A stretch of DNA of 64,000 bases, from assembly GCA_017521125.1 (NCBI GenBank), contig JAFXDV010000015.1:38505-102504 (forward strand). The letters are read 5' to 3'. Within the stretch, counting starts at the first letter, position 1; every line of letters starts with the position of its first letter. The notes below the pieces were generated by a model. The model made no database searches. It was not told where the DNA came from and worked only from the letters and a program-made list of their open reading frames with translations. Positions 63,918 through 64,000 of this stretch are shown here, piece after piece. The position numbers were made by a program, and so were the translations under genes. The DNA is from Clostridia bacterium (lineage in GTDB: Bacteria > Bacillota > Clostridia > Oscillospirales > Acutalibacteraceae).

Positions 63918-64000
63918 GCGGGTGTGGCGGAATTGGCAGACGCGCTGGTCTTAGGAACCAGTGGAACTCCGTGCAGGTTCAAGTCCTGTCACCCGCACCA
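63918..64000 (+). tRNA. tRNA-Leu (UAG)
   Basis: 83-nt tRNA with acceptor GCGGGTG/CACCCGC, anticodon stem CTGGT/ACCAG with loop CTTAGGA (anticodon TAG), the long variable arm of leucine tRNAs, T-arm GCAGGTTCAAGTCCTG(T) and encoded ACCA ending exactly at the window edge. The promoter lies about 220 nt upstream, beyond an insertion. Confidence 0.95.

Overview
The window reads as an AT-rich, low-GC Gram-positive chromosome from an endospore-forming member of the Clostridia. The sporulation genes spoIVA, spoIIR, spoIIGA-sigE and yunB are present. So are the clostridial cluster order nusB-xseA-xseB-ispA-dxs-tlyA-nadK-argR-recN, an L20-type leader on infC-rpmI-rplT, and the DXP isoprenoid route (dxs, ispE). 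Strong AGGAGG-like ribosome binding sites and TTGACA/TATAAT promoters are everywhere. The species cannot be named from this alone; an Oscillospirales-like clostridium is a guess.

Layout. (1) 1-8313, all minus: a SpoU-family methyltransferase, dprA, a 195-nt structured repeat, then topA-trmFO-plsX-rnc-radical SAM-smc (smc cut by the window edge). (2) 8343-18978, minus: infC-rpmI-rplT with leader, an MreB-type actin, comF-recD2, a small membrane protein, the c-di-AMP pair cdaA-cdaR, a cysteine-desulfurase-like enzyme with a DUF3343 carrier, HPr, and the end of the ylxM-ffh-rpsP-khpA-rimM-trmD cluster (continuing to 21750). (3) 21855-23412, plus: one orphan peptide-binding lipoprotein. (4) 23414-36619, minus: spoIVA, then a complete-looking ten-step purine operon read purE-C-F-M-N-O-H-D-L from one promoter through a ZTP riboswitch. 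(5) 36751-40772: DUF378 protein, tRNA-Gln and tRNA-His, spoIIR, ispE, and an ACT-domain/UPF0210 pair. (6) 40932-51907: an XRE-TPR-like regulator and the ten-gene nusB-to-tyrS operon. (7) 52019-64000: spoIIGA-sigE, rny, an aspartate aminotransferase-like enzyme, secD-secF, pnuC, ligA-yunB, a cytidylate-kinase-like protein and tRNA-Leu.

Most of the window is core housekeeping. No CRISPR array, phage, transposase, toxin-antitoxin or defence locus was recognised. The points worth a second look are non-coding or concern details of ordinary genes. The first is a 195-nt multi-stem repeat present twice, each time inside an operon and each time supplying the stop codon of the upstream gene, with base changes that preserve pairing. 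The second is a pair of structured insertions at tRNA loci, one of which separates a tRNA-Leu promoter from the intact tRNA and leaves a 22-nt duplicate of its 5' end. Others are a PurF without its N-terminal catalytic cysteine that keeps the Fe-S ligands, a split PurH replaced by PurO plus a free formyltransferase, an AUU start on infC, a spoIIG promoter with a 21-bp spacer and a 0A box, and candidate sigma-F and sigma-E promoters on spoIIR and spoIVA.

Coordinates and starts were chosen by reading ribosome binding sites and family N-termini. All family assignments come from reading the sequence; no database search was run.
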